A stretch of 6,507 bases of DNA from Pseudomonadota bacterium (GTDB lineage: Bacteria; Pseudomonadota; Gammaproteobacteria; DAOUQR01): NCBI GenBank assembly GCA_030625525.1, contig DAOUQR010000065.1, positions 1 through 6,507 on the forward strand. Direction: 5' to 3'. The notes below the pieces were generated by a model. It was not told where the DNA came from. It did no database searches and worked only from the letters and a program-made list of their open reading frames with translations. Both the position numbers and the translations under genes were made by a program. Below are positions 1 to 5,094 of the stretch, piece by piece. How positions within the stretch are numbered: the first letter of the stretch is position 1; each line of letters begins with the position of its first letter.

Positions 1-497
1 CCTGATGTCTGAGAATCCCCAACCTCAACAATAGGTGCATCAGGGGTACCCAAGTGATAAGTTTGCTCATACATTTTATTATTGCGACGAATACGAAGCT
101 TTAAGGTGTCAGACAACGCATTAACCACAGAAACACCCACGCCATGCAACCCACCGGATACTTTATAAGAGTTTGCATCAAATTTACCACCCGCATGGAG
201 AACCGTCATAATAACTTCAGCAGCTGAACGCCCCTCTTCCTCATGGATATCAACAGGAATACCACGACCATTATCTCTTACAGTGATAGATTCATCATTG
301 TGAATAACCACATCTATCTTCGTACAATGCCCCGCTAAGGCTTCATCGATTGAGTTATCAACAACCTCAAAAACCATATGGTGTAAGCCTGTGCCATCAT
401 CCGTATCACCGATGTACATTCCTGGGCGTTTACGAACGGCATCTAAACCTTTTAGGACTTTAATACTCTTTGAATCATAACTTTGATCAGCTGGCAT
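1..497 (-). CDS. gyrB: DNA gyrase subunit B, N-terminal part (truncated by window edge)
   Basis: Gyrase B is the ATPase subunit of type II topoisomerase GyrA2B2, which introduces negative supercoils ahead of replication forks and transcription complexes. Only the first 165 codons are present, covering most of the N-terminal GHKL ATPase domain (E. coli GyrB is about 804 aa). The protein begins [20 protein letters not shown]. Visible motifs are [10 protein letters not shown] at 22-31, the N-box with putative catalytic Glu44 and Asn48 ([11 protein letters not shown], 43-53), DNGRGIP at 75-81, HAGGKF at 101-106, and the glycine-rich ATP lid [14 protein letters not shown] at 115-128. The ATG is preceded by AAGGAGT (513-507) with 9 nt spacing, which fixes the start. 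It lies downstream of recF on the same strand but is separated by 114 bp containing its own promoter. No frameshift is seen. Identification is secure; ParE is the only paralogue to consider, and the gene context and close similarity to GyrB argue against it. Confidence 0.97.
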   Translation of the reverse strand, partial: MPADQSYDSKSIKVLKGLDAVRKRPGMYIGDTDDGTGLHHMVFEVVDNSIDEALAGHCTKIDVVIHNDESITVRDNGRGIPVDIHEEEGRSAAEVIMTVLHAGGKFDANSYKVSGGLHGVGVSVVNALSDTLKLRIRRNNKMYEQTYHLGTPDAPIVEVGDSQTS

Positions 498-506
498 CAA
501 TGCGAA

Positions 507-513
507 ACTCCTT
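507..513 (-). promoter_or_regulatory. gyrB ribosome binding site
   Basis: On the minus strand the sequence reads AAGGAGT, 9 nt before the gyrB ATG. It is a near-ideal Shine-Dalgarno and supports the start at 497 over the in-frame TTG immediately upstream. Confidence 0.8.
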
Positions 514-562
514 CAAATATTCTTAACAAAATAGGGATTATGTTCATTTTTTAAGGTCGTAA

Positions 563-591
563 ATTATACCATAAAGCTACCGCGGTTCATA
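563..591 (-). promoter_or_regulatory. Candidate gyrB promoter with extended -10
   Basis: On the minus strand, 571-563 reads TGGTATAAT: a perfect TATAAT hexamer preceded by the TGn extension. Seventeen bases upstream, 591-586 reads TATGAA, a poor -35, which is typical of extended -10 promoters. The predicted start near 556 gives a leader of about 60 nt before the gyrB ATG. No convincing terminator lies between recF and this site, so gyrB may be transcribed both from here and by read-through from dnaA-dnaN-recF. Any supercoiling control, known for gyrase promoters elsewhere, cannot be judged from sequence. Confidence 0.65.
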
Positions 592-611
592 TCATGCTTG
601 CGCTTTACTTT

Positions 612-1676
612 CTATTTATCAATGACAGGATTAAGATGTTCCATGTGAAACAACTTAAAATCTGCACGTTCACGGGGTTGCTTAAAAGCATCAACATCAA
701 CACCAGTAACGAAAACCTGGGCGTTTAACTGACTGAGTAGCGAAAAAACTCTTTGTCGCCGCTCCGCATCAAGCTCCGCGGCTAAATCATCAATAAGATA
801 AATTGATTGCTGGCCTTTTAATTGCCTCAATAAACGACCCTGAGCTAACTTCAAGGCAAAAACCAGTAATTTTTGTTGGCCACGCGAAAGCACCGATTCA
901 ACAGGTATACCTCGGTGTACCAATCGTAAATCAGCTCGATGAGGACCAGATAGGGTGTAACCAAGCTTTAATTCTCTTTCATAGTTCTCATCAAGCATAT
1001 CCTCAAGAGATAGATCCGCATTCCATCCACGTCTATATTGCAACTGAACATCTAAATCAAGTAAGGTAGGTAAGAGGGCTTTAAAGAAAACTTCAAACTC
1101 CACCAAATACCGCTTTCTTAACGAATTTAAGGTCTCAGCAATTCGAATATATTGCCTATCCCAAACATTTAACGCATCTCTACGCGCCCCTTGTTTTATC
1201 AGTAAATTACGTTGCTTAAGAACCTTTTGCATTCGAGCCCAATTCTCATGGAAGTCCTGTTCCACGTGAAACACACCCCAATCAAGAAATTGTCGGCGGG
1301 TTCTAGCTGTTGTAAATAATTGATAACTATCGGGATTAATTAGCAATAAAGGAAGCTGCTGAGCTAACTGTGCGGCACTAGAAGTGCTTTCTCCATCAAT
1401 ACGTATCTGTGTTTGACCGTGGACATTTTTTTGAATACCCAAGCGATGCTGCTTAAGCTCACCAAAAACTCGCAAATAATTTTTTTCATACTGAATCACG
1501 CGTCTAATCATGCGCGTACGAAAAGAACGGGCTAAGCCAAGTAAATGGATAGACTCGAGGATGCTGGTCTTACCACTACCATTTTCTCCAATAAATAAGT
1601 TGAAACCAGGAGTCAGCTCAATATCTACATGAGAAAGATTTCTTAAATCATCAATGATTAAACGTTTTAAACTCAT
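612..1676 (-). CDS. recF: DNA replication and repair protein RecF
   Basis: RecF is an SMC/ABC-type ATPase that acts with RecO and RecR to load RecA at single-strand gaps and stalled forks in the cytoplasm. The 354-aa product is close to E. coli RecF (357 aa). Walker A is GENGSGKT at 30-37, the ABC signature is LSRGQQKLL at 263-271, and Walker B with D-loop is IYLIDDLAAELD at 292-303, so all ATP-dimer elements are present. The ATG overlaps the dnaN stop as ATGA (1676-1673), and no strong Shine-Dalgarno precedes it, which suggests translation coupled to dnaN. Two parS-like 16-mers lie inside the frame. One encodes the FHVEQ stretch at 136-140 and the other encodes FHMEH at 343-347 in the C-terminal tail. 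From memory, E. coli RecF has FHNEP and FTVEK at these places. The frame is intact and the identification is secure. Confidence 0.98.
   Translation of the reverse strand: MSLKRLIIDDLRNLSHVDIELTPGFNLFIGENGSGKTSILESIHLLGLARSFRTRMIRRVIQYEKNYLRVFGELKQHRLGIQKNVHGQTQIRIDGESTSSAAQLAQQLPLLLINPDSYQLFTTARTRRQFLDWGVFHVEQDFHENWARMQKVLKQRNLLIKQGARRDALNVWDRQYIRIAETLNSLRKRYLVEFEVFFKALLPTLLDLDVQLQYRRGWNADLSLEDMLDENYERELKLGYTLSGPHRADLRLVHRGIPVESVLSRGQQKLLVFALKLAQGRLLRQLKGQQSIYLIDDLAAELDAERRQRVFSLLSQLNAQVFVTGVDVDAFKQPRERADFKLFHMEHLNPVIDK
637..652 (+). promoter_or_regulatory. Degenerate parS-like ParB binding site inside recF
   Basis: The plus strand reads TGTTCCATGTGAAACA, which differs from the ParB consensus TGTTNCACGTGAAACA at one position (T for C at position 8, in the central CG). 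It lies 621 bp from the perfect site at 1258-1273. In RecF frame it encodes Phe343-His-Met-Glu-His347 near the C-terminus. The central CpG step is normally important for ParB, so this copy may bind weakly or not at all. Confidence 0.4.
1258..1273 (+). promoter_or_regulatory. parS centromere site (ParB binding) inside recF
   Basis: The plus strand reads TGTTCCACGTGAAACA, an exact match to the chromosomal parS consensus TGTTNCACGTGAAACA and one base from a perfect 16-bp palindrome. ParB (Spo0J) binds such sites near oriC, spreads, and with ParA and SMC segregates newly replicated origins. The position, about 3 kb from the putative origin, fits the known clustering of parS sites near oriC. Here the site is embedded in recF and encodes Phe136-His-Val-Glu-Gln140. 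No parA or parB lies in the window; in related genomes they are usually a few kilobases beyond yidC-mnmE. Chance or protein constraint is possible, since FHVE codons predispose to the sequence. Confidence 0.75.
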
Positions 1677-2773
1677 AATCTCATGGGCATAATGACGTAA
1701 ACGCGATTGCTGTCAATATCCGATTCCATTAACAGACTGCTATTTGCATCAGTAAGCGAAAGAATAACAGGGCCTTTAGGCATAGCATTTAAACCATCTT
1801 GCAGATAGCTGACATTGAAAGCGATTTCTAATGTTTCATTATCATAATCCGTCTCAATTTCTTCTTCTGCTTGTTCTTGCTCTGGATTATTTGCGGATAA
1901 CTTCAACAAACCAGGAGACAACTGAATGCGAACCCCTCTGTATTTTTCATTAGAGAGAATAGAAACTCGCCCCAATGCTTCTTTCAAAACCATCGCATCG
2001 AGACTGATCAACTTATCACCACGTCGAGGAATAACTCGGTCATAGTCCGGAAACCGACCATCTACAAGTTTTGATGTAAAGGTAAAATCATCTGCAGCTA
2101 CGCGTATATGTTTGTCAGTGATGTAAATCGTTAGAGGTGCATCGGTTTCATTAAGCAGGCGTAATAATTCACTAACCCCCTTTCGTGGAATAATAACAGA
2201 CGGCTCAAGATTAATATCGCTTTTAGCTAACTGACAAAAGGCAAGTCGATGCCCATCCGTCGCAACAGTTTTAATAACGTGATCTTTAATTTCAAATAAT
2301 AAGCCATTGAGATAATAACGCACATCTTGCTGAGCCATAGAAAAATAGGTGCTCTGCAATAAATAATGCAACTCTTGCTGCTGCAAATTAAATTCATTAT
2401 CGGTGGGTGCATCCTCAATATAAGGGAATTCATCGGCAGATAGGGTAGCTAATGTAAAACGACTACGTCCCGCCTTGAGCAATAAACGCTCATTATCAAG
2501 GGAGATATCTAAATTAATATCATTCGGTAAATTGCGGCAAATATCTAGTAACTTGCGGGCAGATGTCGTGATCGTGCCGGTTTCTGTCACATTGTCGAGC
2601 TTAACTCTAGCAACCAACTCTATCTCCATATCTGTTGCCGTTAACAACAACAGGTCAGATTGTACATCAATCATAACATTACCTAAAATAGGTAAGGTTT
2701 GACGGCGCTCAACTGCACCTAAGACCAACTGCAAAGGTTTCAATAATGCTTCGCGTTGAATGTTAAATTTCAT
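1673..2773 (-). CDS. dnaN: DNA polymerase III beta subunit (sliding clamp)
   Basis: The beta clamp is a homodimeric ring around DNA that tethers DNA polymerase III and other clamp-binding proteins to the template and takes part in Hda-mediated inactivation of DnaA. The product is 366 aa, the same length as the E. coli protein, and should fold as three similar clamp domains (roughly 1-120, 125-245 and 246-366). Recognisable stretches are NGLLFEI at 156-162, ATDGHRLA at 171-178, LVDGRFPDYDRVIP at 236-249, SANNPEQEQAEEEI at 293-306 and the canonical C-terminus YVIMPMRL at 359-366. The ATG starts 10 bp after the dnaA stop with AAGGAAG (2784-2778) at good spacing, and the stop overlaps the recF start by 4 bp. 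It is therefore the middle gene of a dnaA-dnaN-recF operon. Nothing unusual is seen. Confidence 0.98.
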   Translation of the reverse strand: MKFNIQREALLKPLQLVLGAVERRQTLPILGNVMIDVQSDLLLLTATDMEIELVARVKLDNVTETGTITTSARKLLDICRNLPNDINLDISLDNERLLLKAGRSRFTLATLSADEFPYIEDAPTDNEFNLQQQELHYLLQSTYFSMAQQDVRYYLNGLLFEIKDHVIKTVATDGHRLAFCQLAKSDINLEPSVIIPRKGVSELLRLLNETDAPLTIYITDKHIRVAADDFTFTSKLVDGRFPDYDRVIPRRGDKLISLDAMVLKEALGRVSILSNEKYRGVRIQLSPGLLKLSANNPEQEQAEEEIETDYDNETLEIAFNVSYLQDGLNAMPKGPVILSLTDANSSLLMESDIDSNRVYVIMPMRL

Positions 2774-2777
2774 CAGT

Positions 2778-2784
2778 CTTCCTT
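2778..2784 (-). promoter_or_regulatory. dnaN ribosome binding site touching the dnaA stop
   Basis: The minus strand reads AAGGAAG, ending 4 nt before the dnaN ATG and sharing its first base with the dnaA TAA stop codon. This packing implies that ribosomes finishing dnaA are close to the dnaN start, linking initiator and clamp synthesis. Confidence 0.7.
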
Positions 2785-4163
2785 TAAGTAGTAAGAATGC
2801 GCATTAAATTTTTATGATCATCAGCAAGCTCCTGGGTTGTTTGCAACAACTCCTTGATCTTGCGATTTGCGTGAATAACAGTCGTGTGATCACGCCCTCC
2901 AAAGGCATCACCGATTTCGGGCAAACTATGGTTTGTCAACTCTTTGGAGAGGGCCATTGCCATTTGGCGTGGACGAGTCACTGATCGACTGCGACGTTTC
3001 GATAAAATATCAGAAACTTTAACTTTGTAATATTCAGCAACGGTCTTGATTATGTTTTCAATTGTCACCAACTTGTCTTGTAATGCTAGTAAATCACGTA
3101 AAGCGTCATGTACAAAATCAACCGTAATAGGCTTACCTGTAAATTGTGCATTGGCGATCACTCGACGCAAAGCACCCTCTAATTCACGCACATTTGAACG
3201 GATGCGTTTAGCAATAAAAAAGGCCACTTCATAGGGTAGATCAACTTTCGATAGCTCTGCTTTACTCATCAAAATAGCGACCCGGGTTTCCAGCTCTGGA
3301 GGCTCTACAGCAACCGTTAAGCCCCAACCAAATCTTGACTTTAAACGTTCCTCAACGCCTTCAATTTCCTTAGGATAGCGATCACTTGAAAGAATAATCT
3401 GCTGCTGCCCTTCTAATAGAGCATTAAACGTATGAAAAAACTCTTCCTGAGAGCGATCTTTACCTGCAAAAAACTGAATATCATCGATCAATAGAGCATT
3501 TAATGAACGATAAAAGCGTTTAAACTCATTAATAGTATTTGTTTGTAATGCTTTAACCATGTCAGCAACAAAACGTTCAGAGTGAAGATAAAGCACATTT
3601 GCACCCGGGTTTTGCTTTAAGATTTGATTTCCCACAGCATGCATTAAGTGCGTTTTACCTAAACCCACACCACCATAGATGAATAAAGGGTTATACGCCT
3701 CACCCGGGTTTTGACCTATTTGTAATGAAGCAGCACGAGCCAACTGATTTGAATTACCTTCAACAAAATTTTCAAACGTAAAATTTGGATTGATATTGGT
3801 CACATAACCAGCCGGCACAACCCTTTCAGCTGGCGAAGAAGACGCAAGCTGCCCAACAACTGCAATTTGAGGCTTTACAAGCACAGGAGTGCTTGGCGGC
3901 GCATTTGAACCTATTTCTATAACAACATGTGAATAAACACCATCACTTAGTTCATTAACTAATTCATTAATACGTTCGATAAATTTATTATTAATCCAAT
4001 CAACAACAAAGCGATTTGGAGCAAGTAAACACAACTGTTGAGTATCTTGTTTAATCTGTAATGGTCGAATCCATGTATTAAATTGCTGAGAAGGAAATTC
4101 GTGCTCTAACCTCTCAAGGCATTTTTTCCAGATTGATAGAGGTTGTTCTAAAACGACAGCCAC
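2784..4163 (-). CDS. dnaA: Chromosomal replication initiator protein DnaA
   Basis: DnaA is an AAA+ ATPase that binds DnaA boxes at oriC, oligomerises as DnaA-ATP, melts the AT-rich unwinding element and recruits DnaB helicase. The 459-aa product shows all four domains. Domain I (about 1-85) has WIRPLQ at 31-36. The linker (about 86-125) is variable and rich in Pro, Val and Ser. In the AAA+ domain, Walker A is GGVGLGKTH at 164-172, Walker B is LLIDDIQFF at 224-232, sensor 1 is around SSDRYP at 259-264, the arginine finger is Arg277 in RLKSRFGWG, and sensor 2 is Arg326 in NVRELEGAL. The DNA-binding helix-turn-helix of domain IV has GGRDHTTV at 422-429. The start is GTG at 4163, as in E. coli dnaA, with AGGGG (4175-4171) 7 nt upstream. 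It is the first gene of dnaA-dnaN-recF and adjoins oriC, where autoregulation through DnaA boxes is expected from family knowledge. Confidence 0.98.
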   Translation of the reverse strand: MAVVLEQPLSIWKKCLERLEHEFPSQQFNTWIRPLQIKQDTQQLCLLAPNRFVVDWINNKFIERINELVNELSDGVYSHVVIEIGSNAPPSTPVLVKPQIAVVGQLASSSPAERVVPAGYVTNINPNFTFENFVEGNSNQLARAASLQIGQNPGEAYNPLFIYGGVGLGKTHLMHAVGNQILKQNPGANVLYLHSERFVADMVKALQTNTINEFKRFYRSLNALLIDDIQFFAGKDRSQEEFFHTFNALLEGQQQIILSSDRYPKEIEGVEERLKSRFGWGLTVAVEPPELETRVAILMSKAELSKVDLPYEVAFFIAKRIRSNVRELEGALRRVIANAQFTGKPITVDFVHDALRDLLALQDKLVTIENIIKTVAEYYKVKVSDILSKRRSRSVTRPRQMAMALSKELTNHSLPEIGDAFGGRDHTTVIHANRKIKELLQTTQELADDHKNLMRILTT

Positions 4164-4170
4164 CTTAATT

Positions 4171-4175
4171 CCCCT
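4171..4175 (-). promoter_or_regulatory. dnaA ribosome binding site
   Basis: The minus strand reads AGGGG with 7 nt before the GTG codon at 4163, supporting that non-ATG start. The G-run is complementary to C-runs further upstream on the same strand, which may matter for leader folding if transcription begins far enough upstream. Confidence 0.65.
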
Positions 4176-4192
4176 AATATTTTCAAGCGCCT

Positions 4193-4221
4193 ATTGTAGG
4201 CCTAGACGAGCAAAATAGGAA
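4193..4221 (-). promoter_or_regulatory. Weak candidate dnaA promoter
   Basis: The minus strand has TACAAT at 4198-4193 (one mismatch to TATAAT) and TTCCTA at 4221-4216 (three of six to TTGACA), spaced 17 bp. Transcription would begin near 4186, giving a short leader of about 23 nt before the dnaA GTG. The -35 is poor, and AT-rich DNA further upstream offers other possibilities, so this is tentative. Confidence 0.3.
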
Positions 4222-4230
4222 TAGAAAACT

Positions 4231-4239
4231 TGTGATTAA
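4231..4239 (-). promoter_or_regulatory. Weak DnaA-box-like 9-mer
   Basis: The minus strand reads TTAATCACA, one mismatch (position 4) to TTATNCACA. It lies between the 11-bp inverted repeat and dnaA and could contribute to autoregulation. Support is weak because single-mismatch 9-mers are common in AT-rich DNA. Confidence 0.3.
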
Positions 4240-4254
4240 CTCCCCTTAAAACAT

Positions 4255-4295
4255 GGGGGTAAAATGTGTAGATCAATGACGATTATTTTACCCCC
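4255..4295. repeat. 11-bp perfect inverted repeat in the origin region
   Basis: GGGGGTAAAAT at 4255-4265 is exactly complementary to ATTTTACCCCC at 4285-4295, with a 19-nt loop. The G/C-runs stand out in an otherwise AT-rich region. Read toward dnaA, the stem is followed by ATGTTTT, a weak T-run, so a poor intrinsic terminator or attenuator is conceivable. A protein operator or a cruciform-prone origin element are alternatives. The sequence gives no decision. Confidence 0.7.
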
Positions 4296-4299
4296 TTAT

Positions 4300-4308
4300 T
4301 TATCGACA
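4300..4308 (+). promoter_or_regulatory. Weak DnaA-box-like 9-mer
   Basis: The plus strand reads TTATCGACA, one mismatch to TTATCCACA (G at position 6). It starts 11 bp, about one helical turn, before a second weak candidate at 4311-4319, in the same orientation. Such paired weak sites are typical places for DnaA-ATP filament growth in known origins; that role is inferred here. Confidence 0.35.
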
Positions 4309-4310
4309 GT

Positions 4311-4319
4311 TTATACCCA
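4311..4319 (+). promoter_or_regulatory. Weak DnaA-box-like 9-mer
   Basis: The plus strand reads TTATACCCA, one mismatch to TTATNCACA (C at position 7). It is in helical phase with the weak candidate just before it and in the same orientation as the perfect box at 4345-4353. Confidence 0.3.
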
Positions 4320-4344
4320 GCAAACCCTAAAGATACTTAATTGG

Positions 4345-4353
4345 TTATGCACA
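4345..4353 (+). promoter_or_regulatory. DnaA box, perfect consensus
   Basis: TTATGCACA matches the strong E. coli-type consensus TTATNCACA at every position. It is the only perfect box in the gap and the likely high-affinity anchor for DnaA at this origin. Confidence 0.8.
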
Positions 4354-4397
4354 GGTTTTTCCCTTGTAAGCTTCTGTATTTAATCAAGTAAATAGAC

Positions 4398-4406
4398 TTA
4401 CCCACA
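4398..4406 (+). promoter_or_regulatory. DnaA box, one mismatch
   Basis: TTACCCACA differs from TTATCCACA only by C at position 4. It has the same orientation as the perfect box, starts 53 bp downstream of it (close to five helical turns), and lies 14 bp before the AT-rich tract. Confidence 0.55.
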
Positions 4407-4420
4407 TTTGATGTACAGCC

Positions 4421-4469
4421 TTATAATAACAATAATCTTATTAATATTTAATAATGTTATTATTATTAT
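4421..4469. other. AT-rich tract, likely DNA unwinding element
   Basis: Only three of these 49 bases are G or C (4430, 4437, 4456), by far the most AT-rich stretch of the gap. It is flanked by DnaA box candidates at 4398-4406 (plus) and 4473-4481 (minus), pointing toward each other. Inside are a 7-bp inverted repeat, TTATTAA / TTAATAA, with a 3-nt centre (4438-4454), and a run of TTA triplets at 4457-4469. Base composition and position between boxes suggest the site of initial strand opening. Confidence 0.65.
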
Positions 4470-4472
4470 CTC

Positions 4473-4481
4473 GGTGGATAA
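4473..4481 (-). promoter_or_regulatory. DnaA box, one mismatch, minus strand
   Basis: The minus strand reads TTATCCACC, differing from TTATCCACA only at the last base. It borders the rpmH-proximal edge of the AT-rich tract and faces the boxes on the dnaA side. Confidence 0.55.
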
Positions 4482-4519
4482 CTTTTAAAAACGGCCTTTT
4501 TTACTGGTTCAGAGTGGAC

Positions 4520-4548
4520 TTGTTTTGATCTTTCTTTTCGAGTATGAT
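4520..4548 (+). promoter_or_regulatory. Candidate rpmH promoter
   Basis: TTGTTT (4520-4525, three of six to TTGACA) and TATGAT (4543-4548, five of six to TATAAT) are separated by exactly 17 bp. Transcription would begin near 4555, giving a leader of about 44 nt before rpmH. A T-run at 4495-4501 lies just upstream and could act as an UP-like element, as expected for a strongly expressed ribosomal protein operon. It probably drives rpmH-rnpA-yidD-yidC. Confidence 0.6.
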
Positions 4549-4598
4549 AGCTGCCCTTTTTGAATATTGTTTAAATTTTGTAAAACGGAATCCAGATT

Positions 4599-4733
4599 AT
4601 GAAGCGTACTTTTCAACCAAGTAACCTAAAGCGTAAGCGTTCACACGGTTTTCGAGCTCGTATGAGTACTCGCGCCGGTCGTTTAGTGATTAAAAGACGT
4701 CGGAATAAGGGGCGTAAACGTTTAGCTGCGTAG
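4599..4733 (+). CDS. rpmH: 50S ribosomal protein L34
   Basis: L34 is a small basic protein of the large ribosomal subunit that binds 23S rRNA. The 44-aa product begins [20 protein letters not shown] and continues [20 protein letters not shown] before ending RLAA. This is the canonical L34 pattern ([18 protein letters not shown]...RR.KGR..L). Length equals the usual 44-47 aa. The upstream CGGAA at 4586-4590 offers a modest ribosome binding site 8 nt before the ATG. It is the first gene of the rightward operon; rnpA begins one base after its TAG stop, so the two are probably translated in a coupled way, with a large excess of L34 expected. No oddity is seen. Confidence 0.98.
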   Translation: MKRTFQPSNLKRKRSHGFRARMSTRAGRLVIKRRRNKGRKRLAA

Positions 4734-4734
4734 C

Positions 4735-5094
4735 ATGAACCACTTTCAGGGTGGGTTACGCTTAAAGAAAGCAAGCGAGTTTCGCTATGTTTTTTCTAAG
4801 GCTAAGCGCTTTAGCACATCTTGTTTATCTTGCTTTGTTCGTCTTAACGATAATGGATTAGCTAGGTTAGGCCTAGCTATTAGCAAGAAATGTTCTAAGA
4901 AAGCAGTGCAACGTAATTTAATTAAACGCATCGTTCGTGAAAGTTTTCGACAGGCTGATCTAGATGTAACGGTCGATATAGTCGTTACAGCACATAAATC
5001 AATCTGCAAGCTTTCAAACGAGCAGTTGCGTAGAGCGATAGATAAACAGTGGCAAGATATTCATCATTACTTCAAAACCTCAGTCTGCGATTGA
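4735..5094 (+). CDS. rnpA: Ribonuclease P protein component
   Basis: RnpA binds the catalytic M1 RNA (rnpB, not in this window) and helps RNase P remove 5' leaders from precursor tRNAs. The product is 119 aa, the same as in E. coli. The N-terminal [13 protein letters not shown] (8-20) is the usual RnpA opening, followed by [20 protein letters not shown] (42-61) and the basic helix [13 protein letters not shown] (60-72). The signature RNR motif reads R60-N61-L62, so its third residue is Leu rather than Arg; K64, R65 and R68 are kept. The ATG lies one base after the rpmH stop and has no close Shine-Dalgarno, the nearest G-rich run (AAGGGG) being over 20 nt upstream, which points to coupling with rpmH. 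The 3' end overlaps yidD by 46 bp in another frame. Confidence 0.96.
   Translation: MNHFQGGLRLKKASEFRYVFSKAKRFSTSCLSCFVRLNDNGLARLGLAISKKCSKKAVQRNLIKRIVRESFRQADLDVTVDIVVTAHKSICKLSNEQLRRAIDKQWQDIHHYFKTSVCD

Larger units (their letters stand above)
4164..4598. other. Putative chromosomal replication origin (oriC) between dnaA and rpmH
   Basis: This 435-bp region separates divergent dnaA and rpmH and has no gene. In Pseudomonas and many other gammaproteobacteria, oriC lies exactly here. It contains the perfect DnaA box TTATGCACA (4345-4353), near-matches at 4398-4406 and 4473-4481, three weaker candidates on the dnaA side, and a 49-bp AT-rich tract (4421-4469) able to act as unwinding element. 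The two best plus-strand boxes start 53 bp apart, close to five helical turns. GATC occurs only twice (4271-4274 and 4527-4530), so there is no E. coli-like Dam/SeqA cluster. The region also carries the rpmH promoter, a possible dnaA promoter and an 11-bp inverted repeat. The origin call rests on synteny, boxes and base composition; a start site of replication is not directly visible. Confidence 0.85.

Noticed and set aside
571..608. Six-base inverted repeat (TAAAGC / GCTTTA) as a recF terminator
   Set aside because: The stem is short, the loop is long (over 20 nt) and no T-run follows in the recF direction.
803..1069. Open frame on the plus strand inside recF
   Set aside because: It is antisense to the well-supported RecF frame, has no recognisable family motif and no ribosome binding site that I can see. 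The open frames at 2227-2433, 2475-2702, 3046-3234, 4785-5009 and 5815-5997 are rejected for the same kind of reason.
4161..4163. GTG start of dnaA as an oddity
   Set aside because: A GTG start is normal for dnaA (E. coli also uses it) and the AGGGG site supports it.
4266..4274. Possible DnaA box on the minus strand (rc of TGTGTAGAT)
   Set aside because: ATCTACACA has two mismatches to TTATNCACA; this level of similarity is expected by chance in AT-rich DNA.
4457..4469. TTA triplet run as a DnaA-trio array
   Set aside because: The triplets resemble trios only on the strand and direction leading toward the adjacent box at 4473-4481 rather than away from it, and no GC-rich spacer sits at the correct side.
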